DNA from: an uncultured Desulfomonile sp.
GTDB lineage: Bacteria; Desulfobacterota; Desulfomonilia; Desulfomonilales; Desulfomonilaceae
NCBI GenBank assembly: GCA_937915285.1
Contig: CALDNG010000462.1
Coordinates: forward strand, 1-13,886
Reading direction: 5' to 3'
DNA: 13,886 nt
Part shown: piece after piece, positions 8,281 through 13,886 of the stretch
Layout: every line of letters begins with the position of its first letter
Numbering within the stretch: position 1 is the stretch's first letter
The notes under the pieces: model-generated
Database searches by the model: none
What the model was told of the DNA's origin: nothing
What the model saw: the letters and a program-made list of their open reading frames with translations, nothing else
Program-made: the position numbers and the translations under genes

Positions 8281-8835
8281 ATGACGATACGGGAACTGAT
8301 ATTTTTTCTGGATGACAGACCTTGGCTCCTGATTTTCTATTTCGCAGGGACGCCTCTCTTGTCATGGCTCACAGGCGTGATTCATGGAAAGAATAACGGG
8401 CGTAATTCTCCCTGGAAATACTTCTACACAATCCTGGTGTACCTTGCTTGCATCCCGGGTGTACTGTCTGCCGTGCTGACCGGATACATCATATTTTTTA
8501 CCCGAGAGAACCTTCTGGATACTAATGTTCTGGTGCACTTCATCCCCATCGTTTCCATGACAGTGTCGTTGATACTTATTCGTAAGAACGTATCCTTTGA
8601 TGACGTTCCCGGATTTGACCGCTTATCAGGGCTCATCACCATGATAGCGGTTACTTTCATAGTGGTTCTAGGGATTTATAAGACGAGGTTGTGGGTCGTT
8701 TTTGGTGGATCGGTTTTTGTTCTTTTCGCTGTTGCCGTCGGTCTGTTCGCCCTGCTCAAATGGGGAGCCTACACGCTCTTCAGGTCCAGGAATGAACCGA
8801 AACTCAAGCGGCCATCCTTTGAAATTAAGAGATAG
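8281..8835 (+). CDS. Conserved-looking five-helix membrane protein of unknown function
   Basis: I do not recognise the family. The 184-aa product has about five hydrophobic segments at roughly residues 14-34, 47-73, 82-100, 115-133 and 137-164, a short N-terminus and a basic, soluble C-terminal tail (about 165-184, rich in R and K). The loop between helices 3 and 4 contains FDDVPGFDRLSG, a polar stretch that may be functional. There is no signal peptide beyond the first helix and no catalytic motif I can name. ATG 8281 is the first start after an in-frame TAA, and its ribosome binding site is poor. It lies 63 bp downstream of the beta-subunit gene on the same strand, so read-through from that operon is plausible. 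Its stop is only 29 bp from the stop of the convergent response-regulator gene. Confidence 0.75.
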   Translation: MTIRELIFFLDDRPWLLIFYFAGTPLLSWLTGVIHGKNNGRNSPWKYFYTILVYLACIPGVLSAVLTGYIIFFTRENLLDTNVLVHFIPIVSMTVSLILIRKNVSFDDVPGFDRLSGLITMIAVTFIVVLGIYKTRLWVVFGGSVFVLFAVAVGLFALLKWGAYTLFRSRNEPKLKRPSFEIKR

Positions 8836-8864
8836 AGCCTTGCAGAATCGTGCTGATCAAATGC

Positions 8865-10262
8865 TCAATCTGAAATGCTTTCTGATCCGTGGGCGTCTAT
8901 ACCGTACTCCTTTAGTTTGTTCTGAAGTGTCCTTCTGGTAATCCCCAAAAAACCTGCGCTTCTCGTCCTATTCCCATCATTATGGTCAAGGGTGACTAGT
9001 ATCAGCTCCTTCTCTAGTTCCCTAATTGTCATACCTGGAGCAATGCCAACCCTTGACGTGGCAGGAATCGTGCTTGCAGACTCGCCGGAAATCGATTCCG
9101 GTAATTCAGAGAACGACACATATTCATCCATGGTGAGAATTACGGCTCTTTCAACCACGTTTTCCAGTTCCCTTATGTTGCCTGGCCAGGAATAACGCAT
9201 CATTGCGTCAAGCGCCCTTGGATGAAAGCCTTTAAGATTTCTGTTATTCTTTTCATTGTAAATCTGGAGGAAGTGATCAATCAGCAACGGAATGTCCTCT
9301 TTCCTATCCCTTAGCGGCGGAAGGTTAATAGGCACAACATTCAACCTGTAAAAAAGATCCTCCCTGAAATTACCCTTCTTGACTTCATCTTTGAGTTCCC
9401 TGTTTGAAGCGCTGATGACACGAATGTCTACCTTGACTGATCTGGTAGATCCCAACGGTTCAAACTCTCGTTCCTGAAGCACACGCAGCAGCTTTGCCTG
9501 GGTAGAAAAAGTCATCTCTCCGATTTCATCAAGAAAGATGGTTCCTCCATCCGCCAGTTCGAATCTGCCTGGTCTCCGACCAACCGCTCCTGTGAAAGCG
9601 CCACGTTCATGTCCGAATAATTCACTCTCCAAAAGAGTTTCAGGCAGCGCGGCGCAGTTAATCTTGATGAATCGACGGTCACAGCGGTTCGATCCCTGAT
9701 GCAACGCATTGGCTATAAGCTCTTTGCCGGTGCCGGATTCGCCAAGTATGAGCACGGAGGCCTCGGTGGGAGCTACCATCGCAACAGTCTCAAGCACCTG
9801 CCGCATCTTCTGGGATCGTCCAATTATTCTGGAGGCGTCAAACAGATTCTCAATTCGTCTTTTCTGAAGAATGTTCTCTTCCTTCAGCCTCCAGAATTCC
9901 AGAGTCTGCTGCACCTTGATCCTGAGTTCATCTATGTCTAGAGGTTTGGTCAAATAGTCGTGCGCGCCGGATTGGAGCGCCTCAATTGCAGTCTCCACCG
10001 AGGCGTATGCAGTAATGATTATCACCGGAATGCCAGGCGATATTTTCTTAATTTGTTTCAGGGCTTCGATGCCGTCCAACTGGGACATCCTGTTGTCCAT
10101 CAGTATCAGGTCAAAGAACTCCTCTGAAACCCTCGAAATGGCCGTCTTTCCGTCATCCGCCTCATATACATCATATCCATCGAGAGACAGGTTGGCCTGC
10201 AACATCTTTCTCTGCGACGGCTCGTCATCTACAACCAGAATTTTTGCTTTGCGCGGTTTCAT
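8865..10262 (-). CDS. Sigma54-dependent response regulator (ZraR/AtoC/NtrC family)
   Basis: This cytoplasmic transcription factor activates sigma54 RNA polymerase when phosphorylated. The 465-aa protein has the complete three-domain layout. The receiver (about 7-121) has acidic residues D12/D13, phosphoacceptor D56, T84 and K106. The AAA+ domain (about 146-370) has Walker A GESGTGKE at 174-181, the sigma54-contacting GAFTGA loop at 221-226 and Walker B IFLDE ending at D245-E246. The Fis-type helix-turn-helix occupies about 410-455 (GNRTRSAGFLGITRRTLQNK). Nothing appears broken. The DxxMP loop after D56 reads DNRMS, lacking the usual Pro, a minor variation. Start ATG 10262 fits the family N-terminus and has a GGGA-type ribosome binding site. 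It follows its cognate kinase gene by 53 bp on the same strand. Its target promoters are not evident in the window. Confidence 0.95.
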   Translation of the reverse strand: MKPRKAKILVVDDEPSQRKMLQANLSLDGYDVYEADDGKTAISRVSEEFFDLILMDNRMSQLDGIEALKQIKKISPGIPVIIITAYASVETAIEALQSGAHDYLTKPLDIDELRIKVQQTLEFWRLKEENILQKRRIENLFDASRIIGRSQKMRQVLETVAMVAPTEASVLILGESGTGKELIANALHQGSNRCDRRFIKINCAALPETLLESELFGHERGAFTGAVGRRPGRFELADGGTIFLDEIGEMTFSTQAKLLRVLQEREFEPLGSTRSVKVDIRVISASNRELKDEVKKGNFREDLFYRLNVVPINLPPLRDRKEDIPLLIDHFLQIYNEKNNRNLKGFHPRALDAMMRYSWPGNIRELENVVERAVILTMDEYVSFSELPESISGESASTIPATSRVGIAPGMTIRELEKELILVTLDHNDGNRTRSAGFLGITRRTLQNKLKEYGIDAHGSESISD

Positions 10263-10315
10263 ATATTTCCCATGTAAAAAGTTGGTAGAGTGCGACTAAC
10301 TACAGACAAGGCCCC

Positions 10316-12139
10316 CTAAACCGAGCCGCTGGCTGATTTAAGTTCCCCAAAACCGTTGATGTTTTCGTCAATCTCTGGAGCCTGGTAAGTGTTTATGGTG
10401 ATGGTGAAGCGTGTCCCCTTGCCAATATCTGATTCGACCTCTATTTCGCCACCATGACCTTCTATGATGCTTTTGACAATGGCCAGACCCAATCCGGTCC
10501 CTTTTTTCTTGGTGGAAAAGAAAGGATCAAACAATTTATCAATATTTTCGCGTGGTATTCCTTCTCCAGTGTCTTCGGTAATTATCTGGAGCCTGCCTTG
10601 ATCATCTGTTCGGGCGCTTATGGAAACCGAGCCACCGCGTGGTGTAGCCTCAATGGAGTTTATCAGGATGTTAAGGAATACCTGGGTCATTTGATCTGTG
10701 TCCACCAGAGCCAGCGGAAGATCCTCCGAAGCGCTATGCCTCACTATCTGAATGCCCGCTTCATCGGCCTCACGCTCTACAATCCTCACACAATGATCAA
10801 CGATTTCATCGGCTGAACGAATGCCCAGGCGCGGCTCCCGAGGCTTGGAATAGGCCAAAAGCTTGGATATTACCCGGTTAAGCCTATCCACCTCCGTAAG
10901 CATCAGTTCGGTGTAGCGGTAATCCTCCGGCTCGAGTTTCAGCTTCTTCTGGAAATACTGTATGAATCCGCGGATAGAATTAAGAGGGTTTCGTATTTCG
11001 TGGGCAACCCCGGCAGAAAGCCTGCCAAGCGCAGCAAATTTCTCACTCAATATGACTTTCTGCTCAAGCTCCCGGATAACAGTCATATCACGCAAAATTA
11101 CAACAGCGCCTCGAGCAATCGATGAATCGGGGTCCTTGAGTGGGGACACCGACAGGTTGAGGAAGCTCTTACCCCTTCCTTCAACCGATATCTTGACTTC
11201 CTTCTCGAGAATAGACTCTGAGTCTGTCAAAACCTGCCTGATCTCATCCTCCACCGGCAATAAACCGGATATAGGCCTTCCATCAATCTCTTCCTTAGTC
11301 TTTTTAAGAATCTCAAGCGCTGTAGGATTGAATGTCGCTACTCTCAGCGATCTATCTACTGTGATCAGACCATTGGCCATGCTCTCAAGGACATTTCTGG
11401 TGTAGGTGCGCATCTCGTCCAAGGTCCTGCGAACCAGGTAGGCGTTCTGAACCACAAAGATGAAATACACCCCTGCTGAGCCAATTATGAAAAGCACTCC
11501 GCCCATGAAAATGGCAAAAATCAGTTCCTGACGCCTGATCTCCTTGAATCGGTCCATCTTCAAACCGAGAAAAAGAACCTGCTTCTTCTCTTTGTCAAAG
11601 ATATCAAGTAATTCCTGTCCAATTCTCGTGTGCTTTGCAATGATTTCAGTCTGAGCGAGCTGATCAGGAAACGGAGTGAAAGGCTTCCATATCTCGAAAA
11701 TGGTCCTGCCGTCAGATATCTCCCTGGTAAACGACATCGGCTCACCTGTTCTGATGACAGCCTTGACCGTGTTCAATTCCTTTCCCATCAACAATCTGAG
11801 GCCAATCTTGGCAGGCTCACTGTGGGCAACTATTATGCCATCGCTGTTGATCAGTCCTACCCATTCAACATCCGGATCCTTTGCCGCCTGCTCTATGAGC
11901 ATTTGCAAATACTCTATGCCCCAATCCCCCTCCATGAAGCCGGTTCTCGTTCCAGCCTCAAGTGTCCGTATTACCGAAACACCCTGTCTCGCAGTGAATT
12001 CTTCCATGCGTTCATTCTGGGCATTGATGTTGCGAATCGTAAAAATGATGACTATCGCCAGCAACATTATCGCCACAAGAACGATTGACACCACGGGTAA
12101 ATACTTCAAGAGGCCTCTTATGTTCATAAACCTGCTCAT
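10316..12139 (-). CDS. Membrane sensor histidine kinase (ZraS/HydH-like), partner of the downstream regulator
   Basis: It senses an extracytoplasmic signal and phosphorylates the adjacent response regulator. With ATG 12139 it is 607 aa. TM1 is about 14-36, an extracytoplasmic sensing domain of about 165 residues follows (about 37-203), and TM2 is about 205-230. A PAS domain (about 246-350) precedes the dimerisation/phosphotransfer domain with H380 in AGVAHEIRNPLNS. The HATPase domain has N box LNILINSIEA (N490, N494), G1 DTGEGIP at 523-529, the F box FDPFFST and G2 GTGLGLA at 547-553. The motif VLFLGLKM before TM2 resembles ZraS-type sensors. ATG 12139 is preferred over the longer TTG start at 12205 because GGGA lies about seven bases upstream and the N-terminus then runs straight into TM1; ATG 12127 is also possible. 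The ligand is unknown. All catalytic motifs are intact. It is transcribed from the divergent region to its right. Confidence 0.93.
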   Translation of the reverse strand: MSRFMNIRGLLKYLPVVSIVLVAIMLLAIVIIFTIRNINAQNERMEEFTARQGVSVIRTLEAGTRTGFMEGDWGIEYLQMLIEQAAKDPDVEWVGLINSDGIIVAHSEPAKIGLRLLMGKELNTVKAVIRTGEPMSFTREISDGRTIFEIWKPFTPFPDQLAQTEIIAKHTRIGQELLDIFDKEKKQVLFLGLKMDRFKEIRRQELIFAIFMGGVLFIIGSAGVYFIFVVQNAYLVRRTLDEMRTYTRNVLESMANGLITVDRSLRVATFNPTALEILKKTKEEIDGRPISGLLPVEDEIRQVLTDSESILEKEVKISVEGRGKSFLNLSVSPLKDPDSSIARGAVVILRDMTVIRELEQKVILSEKFAALGRLSAGVAHEIRNPLNSIRGFIQYFQKKLKLEPEDYRYTELMLTEVDRLNRVISKLLAYSKPREPRLGIRSADEIVDHCVRIVEREADEAGIQIVRHSASEDLPLALVDTDQMTQVFLNILINSIEATPRGGSVSISARTDDQGRLQIITEDTGEGIPRENIDKLFDPFFSTKKKGTGLGLAIVKSIIEGHGGEIEVESDIGKGTRFTITINTYQAPEIDENINGFGELKSASGSV

Positions 12140-12305
12140 GCCTAATTCCCAAGGCGTCCAAACAAATGCAATCAGAAGTGGCCGATTGTCGCGACGTGCG
12201 CTCAAATCAATCGGACGCCAGACCTTCGGAAACCTTTAAACCGACCTTATAGACACCCCTGCTTAAAGTAAACTCGCTAATACGACCAAGCGATCACCTG
12301 TTTCT

Positions 12306-12314
12306 CTAACACAT
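12306..12314 (-). other. Two-codon leader ORF (ATG-TGT-TAG) behind a strong ribosome binding site
   Basis: On the minus strand AAGGAG (12327-12322) lies seven bases before an ATG (12314) that is followed by TGT and a TAG stop. It would sit about 28 nt downstream of the predicted transcription start and about 165 nt before the kinase start. This is the best ribosome binding site in the leader, yet it serves only Met-Cys-stop. It could be a translational-control element or chance. Confidence 0.3.
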
Positions 12315-12348
12315 TAGCACACTCCTTACTAAATTATTATCTTCATCA

Positions 12349-12377
12349 ATTATAGTAAAAAATTATTGATATGTTAA
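12349..12377 (-). promoter_or_regulatory. Predicted sigma70-type promoter for the kinase-regulator operon
   Basis: Read on the minus strand, TTAACA (12377-12372, 5 of 6 matches to TTGACA) is followed after exactly 17 bases by TATAAT (12354-12349, a perfect -10). Transcription would start near 12342 and leave a leader of about 200 nt before ATG 12139. It lies in the divergent AT-rich region and points at the two-component operon. AT-rich DNA produces chance matches, but the combination of both boxes and spacing is good. Confidence 0.6.
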
Positions 12378-12388
12378 GCATGTTATGC
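12371..12388. repeat. Tandem 9-bp direct repeat overlapping the -35 box
   Basis: ATGTTAAGC is followed immediately by ATGTTATGC, one mismatch in nine. The segment also contains the short inverted repeat AGCAT-GTT-ATGCT (12377-12389). It covers the predicted minus-strand -35 box at 12372-12377, a position suited to a regulator binding site. Short repeats in AT-rich DNA can be chance. Confidence 0.35.
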
Positions 12389-12401
12389 TATTCAGCGGTT
12401 T

Positions 12402-12429
12402 AATAAATGAATATAACACTTCATTTATT
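12402..12429. repeat. Perfect 10+10 bp inverted repeat, possible operator
   Basis: AATAAATGAA (12402-12411) and its exact reverse complement TTCATTTATT (12420-12429) flank the 8-bp spacer TATAACAC. It lies between divergent genes, so no transcript needs terminating there, and no T-run follows directly (the nearest starts about 21 bases later). An operator-type site is therefore more likely than a terminator. It is centred about 73 bases upstream of the predicted minus-strand transcription start. The binding protein is unknown. Confidence 0.5.
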
Positions 12430-12631
12430 TTGAAGAAAAATGTATTAACTTTTTTTATTTTTTGTGGATGCGGGTTCTGGATCTGATGTGAAGCATTTGT
12501 TTTTTGCATTACGCTGTCACGTCTGAAGAGCATGCGCATGGTTTGGCGACGGAAGGGATTCTGTTTTTATTTGATTCAACGTTATTTGTTGGATCTTTCA
12601 TATCAAGTTTTTCACTAGCGGGTAATGCTTC

Positions 12632-13258
12632 ATGAACACAAACACGGAAACGTCTCAGTTGACATTGGTAAGCAGGGGCAGGGAACTTCTAGAGCGGGGT
12701 GATGTCTCTTCGGCGGTGGCTTTTTATGGCAAGGTTTATGATCCTGAATCGACGGACGAGACGGAAGCGCGCTCGATGTTGATCGAAGGGCGTTCTAATC
12801 TTGCAAAGAAATTTCTACCAGAGGCCTTGGACTGTTTTGAGGAAGCTTTACTCATGGGGTCTGAAATTCAGCGTAGGCAGGCTTTGGACGGAATTTCGTC
12901 GATTGGAGCGATAAGGGCTCAACAAGGCATATTGACTTCAAGGCTGAAGTCTGGTCTCAAAAGATTACTTGGAAAGGAATCAGAGGCTCTAATTGGTCTG
13001 AATTTGGTTTCGGATGATGAGAACATCGTATTTTTGTCTGAAGACTCGTTCAACGGTCTTCCGGGTCAGTTGGCGAAAGCGGCCAGAATAATCAGGGTTC
13101 CATCAAGGCTTTCGGTTGTGGCGGCGCCTATGAATGCCCGAAGATGCATAGCTTTTACAACAGAGGACGACGTTGATTTCATACTTGAACTGGCGGAAAG
13201 TCTTGTGGGTAAACGCCATACCGATTCGTCCGCGGTTTATGCTCAGTCCCATTCCTGA
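12632..13258 (+). CDS. Small TPR-like protein of unknown function
   Basis: I do not recognise a named family. The 208-aa product has no signal peptide or membrane helix and looks cytoplasmic. Residues about 8-80 form two or three TPR-like helical hairpins (GRELLERGDVSSAVAFYGKV, then NLAKKFLPEALDCFEEALLMG). A basic helical segment follows (about 95-115). The C-terminal half (about 118-192) has short beta-like stretches, including NIVFLS, SVVAAP and CIAFTTEDDVDFI, ending in a helix. ATG 12632 has only a weak upstream GGGT-type signal. Its codons end in T and G more often than those of the upstream operon. It stands alone: divergent from the kinase operon to the left and 119 bp before ruvX on the right. 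The TPR motif recalls the giant CHAT protein, but no link is shown. Confidence 0.75.
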   Translation: MNTNTETSQLTLVSRGRELLERGDVSSAVAFYGKVYDPESTDETEARSMLIEGRSNLAKKFLPEALDCFEEALLMGSEIQRRQALDGISSIGAIRAQQGILTSRLKSGLKRLLGKESEALIGLNLVSDDENIVFLSEDSFNGLPGQLAKAARIIRVPSRLSVVAAPMNARRCIAFTTEDDVDFILELAESLVGKRHTDSSAVYAQSHS

Positions 13259-13307
13259 AAAACTGTAGCAGCGCCAGACGATTCCTGCTCGCTTTCCATC
13301 AATAGAC

Positions 13308-13336
13308 TTGACACCAACCGCTGGATTAATTACACA
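13308..13336 (+). promoter_or_regulatory. Possible sigma70-type promoter before ruvX
   Basis: A perfect -35 box TTGACA (13308-13313) is followed after 17 bases by TACACA (13331-13336), which matches the -10 consensus at only three positions. It is about 40 bases before the ruvX start, in the 119-bp gap after the TPR-like gene. The -35 is convincing and the -10 is weak. Confidence 0.35.
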
Positions 13337-13364
13337 TTCGCTGACAGGAAACGAGCATTATCCG

Positions 13365-13369
13365 AAAGG
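13365..13369 (+). promoter_or_regulatory. Ribosome binding site deciding the ruvX TTG start
   Basis: AAAGG ends eight bases before TTG 13378. The family N-terminus (xRVLALDIGSKRIG) begins exactly there and no ATG or GTG lies nearby in frame, so the TTG start is well supported. Confidence 0.65.
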
Positions 13370-13377
13370 CAGAGCAA

Positions 13378-13791
13378 TTGCGTGTACTGGCGCTGGACAT
13401 AGGGTCAAAACGAATAGGCATGGCTGTCAGCGACGAACTAGGTTTTACGGCCCAAGGTCTGAAAACTCTCGAATCAAAGGGCCATGACAATGATATCAAG
13501 TCGATAGCCGCCACGGTAAATGAATTAAACGTAACCGAGATAGTGGTGGGGATGCCGTACAACATGGACGGTTCCGAGGGGCCTCAGGCAAAGAAGGCTC
13601 TGGAAATCATGGCGGAACTCGAGCAAGTTACGTCTGTCCCTGTTTACAGGTGGGATGAGAGAATGTCTACCATGGCCGCCGAACGAATGCTTCTTGAGGC
13701 TGACATGAGTAGGGCCAAGAGACGCAAGGTCATTGACAAGGTCGCTGCGACCATTATCCTTCAGGGTTACCTGGATAGCAAAAGAGTTTGA
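13378..13791 (+). CDS. ruvX: RuvX/YqgF family RNase H-fold nuclease (putative Holliday junction resolvase / pre-16S rRNA nuclease)
   Basis: This small cytoplasmic RNase H-fold protein is annotated as a putative Holliday junction resolvase; in E. coli, YqgF is implicated in 16S rRNA 5'-end maturation. The 137-aa length is typical of the family. LALDIGSKRIGMAVSD at 4-19 supplies the first catalytic Asp (D7). VVGMPYNMDGSEGPQA at 56-71 is the conserved central motif. DERMST at 93-98 gives E94, and the IDKVAATIILQGYLD block at 119-133 gives D120. No key residue is missing. The start is TTG with a good ribosome binding site, which may keep expression low. It ends 14 bp before the next gene, probably mltG, a very common bacterial neighbour. 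Confidence 0.95.
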   Translation: MRVLALDIGSKRIGMAVSDELGFTAQGLKTLESKGHDNDIKSIAATVNELNVTEIVVGMPYNMDGSEGPQAKKALEIMAELEQVTSVPVYRWDERMSTMAAERMLLEADMSRAKRRKVIDKVAATIILQGYLDSKRV

Positions 13792-13805
13792 GGTCTTTTC
13801 CCGGA

Positions 13806-13886
13806 ATGAAACTCTCATTATCTACAATAATCAAAAGTCTATTTCTTTTGGTGTTGCTGGGTGTCATGGCGATTGGAGGGCACCTC
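13806..13886 (+). CDS. mltG: Start of a membrane-anchored protein, probably endolytic transglycosylase MltG (3' end outside window)
   Basis: Only the first 27 codons are visible. They encode a short basic N-terminus (MKLSLSTIIK) and a hydrophobic segment (about residues 11-26), as expected for a single N-terminal membrane anchor. MltG cuts nascent peptidoglycan glycan strands at the inner membrane and often follows ruvX directly. The name rests on that gene order and the anchor, because no catalytic sequence lies within the window. The ribosome binding site is weak; GAGG overlaps the ruvX stop, 12 bases upstream. Confidence that a gene starts here is higher than confidence in the name. Confidence 0.5.
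   Translation, partial: MKLSLSTIIKSLFLLVLLGVMAIGGHL

Larger units (their letters stand above)
12140..12631. other. Divergent intergenic region, AT-rich in the middle
   Basis: This 492-bp stretch separates the minus-strand kinase gene from the plus-strand TPR-like gene. The part from about 12325 to 12470 is visibly much richer in A and T than the flanking genes. It holds a near-consensus minus-strand promoter, a 10+10 inverted repeat, a 9-bp near-identical direct repeat, a 10-bp palindrome (CATGCGCATG) and a two-codon ORF with a strong ribosome binding site. Short open frames exist but none has convincing translation signals. I see no tRNA, sigma54 promoter (GG-N10-GC) or intrinsic terminator by eye. 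Confidence 0.7.

Noticed and set aside
10962..11405. 147-aa plus-strand open frame opposite the kinase
   Set aside because: It is the antisense shadow of the PAS/HisKA-coding region, with no family features or translation signals.
11676..12239. 187-aa plus-strand open frame opposite the kinase N-terminal region
   Set aside because: Antisense shadow of a clearly coding kinase gene; no recognisable domain.
12371..12403. Ten-codon ORF (MLSMLCYSAV) on the plus strand
   Set aside because: No ribosome binding site; it simply translates the direct repeat and overlaps the minus-strand -35 box.
12402..12467. Inverted repeat followed by T-rich tract as an intrinsic terminator
   Set aside because: The T-run starts about 21 bases after the second arm, the stem is almost all A-T, and no gene on either strand ends nearby.
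12545..12575. TGGC-containing stretch as a sigma54 promoter before the TPR-like gene
   Set aside because: There is no GC dinucleotide ten bases after the GG, so the -24/-12 pattern is not met.
12532..12618. 28-codon plus-strand ORF starting in the palindrome
   Set aside because: GAAGAG lies too close to the ATG, composition is unconvincing and it ends just before the TPR-like gene; no support as a gene.
13286..13357. TGCTCG/CGAGCA arms as a hairpin before ruvX
   Set aside because: Only six paired bases with a 60-base loop, expected by chance.

Overview
The window looks like an ordinary chromosomal segment of a mid-GC, Gram-negative-type anaerobe. Three things suggest this: a ferredoxin-type 2-oxoacid oxidoreductase (KorA/KorB-like), a sigma54-activator two-component pair of the ZraSR/AtoSC kind, and a ruvX gene followed by what looks like the start of mltG. 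This mix recalls deltaproteobacteria (Desulfobacterota), but the assignment is inference, with no rRNA or marker gene to support it. There are no tRNA or rRNA genes, insertion sequences, CRISPR arrays or phage genes.

Layout. (1) Positions 1-8835, plus strand: a tightly packed run. It begins with the 3' end of lgt (prolipoprotein diacylglyceryl transferase). Next is a giant exported TPR-CHAT protein (about 1,695 aa) with an apparently intact His/Cys protease dyad. Then come the fused gamma-alpha subunit and the beta subunit of a 2-oxoacid:ferredoxin oxidoreductase, which overlap by 8 bases, and finally a five-helix membrane protein of unknown function. The spacings allow one operon whose promoter lies left of the window. 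(2) Positions 8865-12139, minus strand: a sensor histidine kinase followed by its sigma54-dependent response regulator, converging on the membrane-protein gene with only 29 bp between the stops. (3) Positions 12140-12631: a 492-bp divergent intergenic region, strongly AT-rich in the middle. It carries a near-consensus minus-strand promoter, a perfect 10+10 inverted repeat, short direct repeats and a long kinase leader with a two-codon ORF behind a strong ribosome binding site. (4) Positions 12632-13886, plus strand: a small TPR-like protein of unknown function, then ruvX (TTG start), then the first 27 codons of a membrane-anchored protein, probably MltG.

How the parts may work together. Lgt, RuvX and MltG are housekeeping. 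The KorAB-like enzyme would couple oxidative decarboxylation of a 2-oxoacid to reduction of ferredoxin or another carrier. Its beta subunit has Gln where the third cluster-binding Cys of the family is expected. The kinase has an extracytoplasmic sensing domain and should phosphorylate the regulator to switch on sigma54 promoters; no convincing sigma54 site was found by eye in the intergenic DNA. The most unusual gene is the TPR-CHAT protein: a caspase/separase-like protease module behind about 1,000 residues of TPR scaffold and an apparent secretion signal, in a tight gene run with a metabolic enzyme. That association is the best candidate for something undescribed, but nothing here proves it is a defence or cell-death system.
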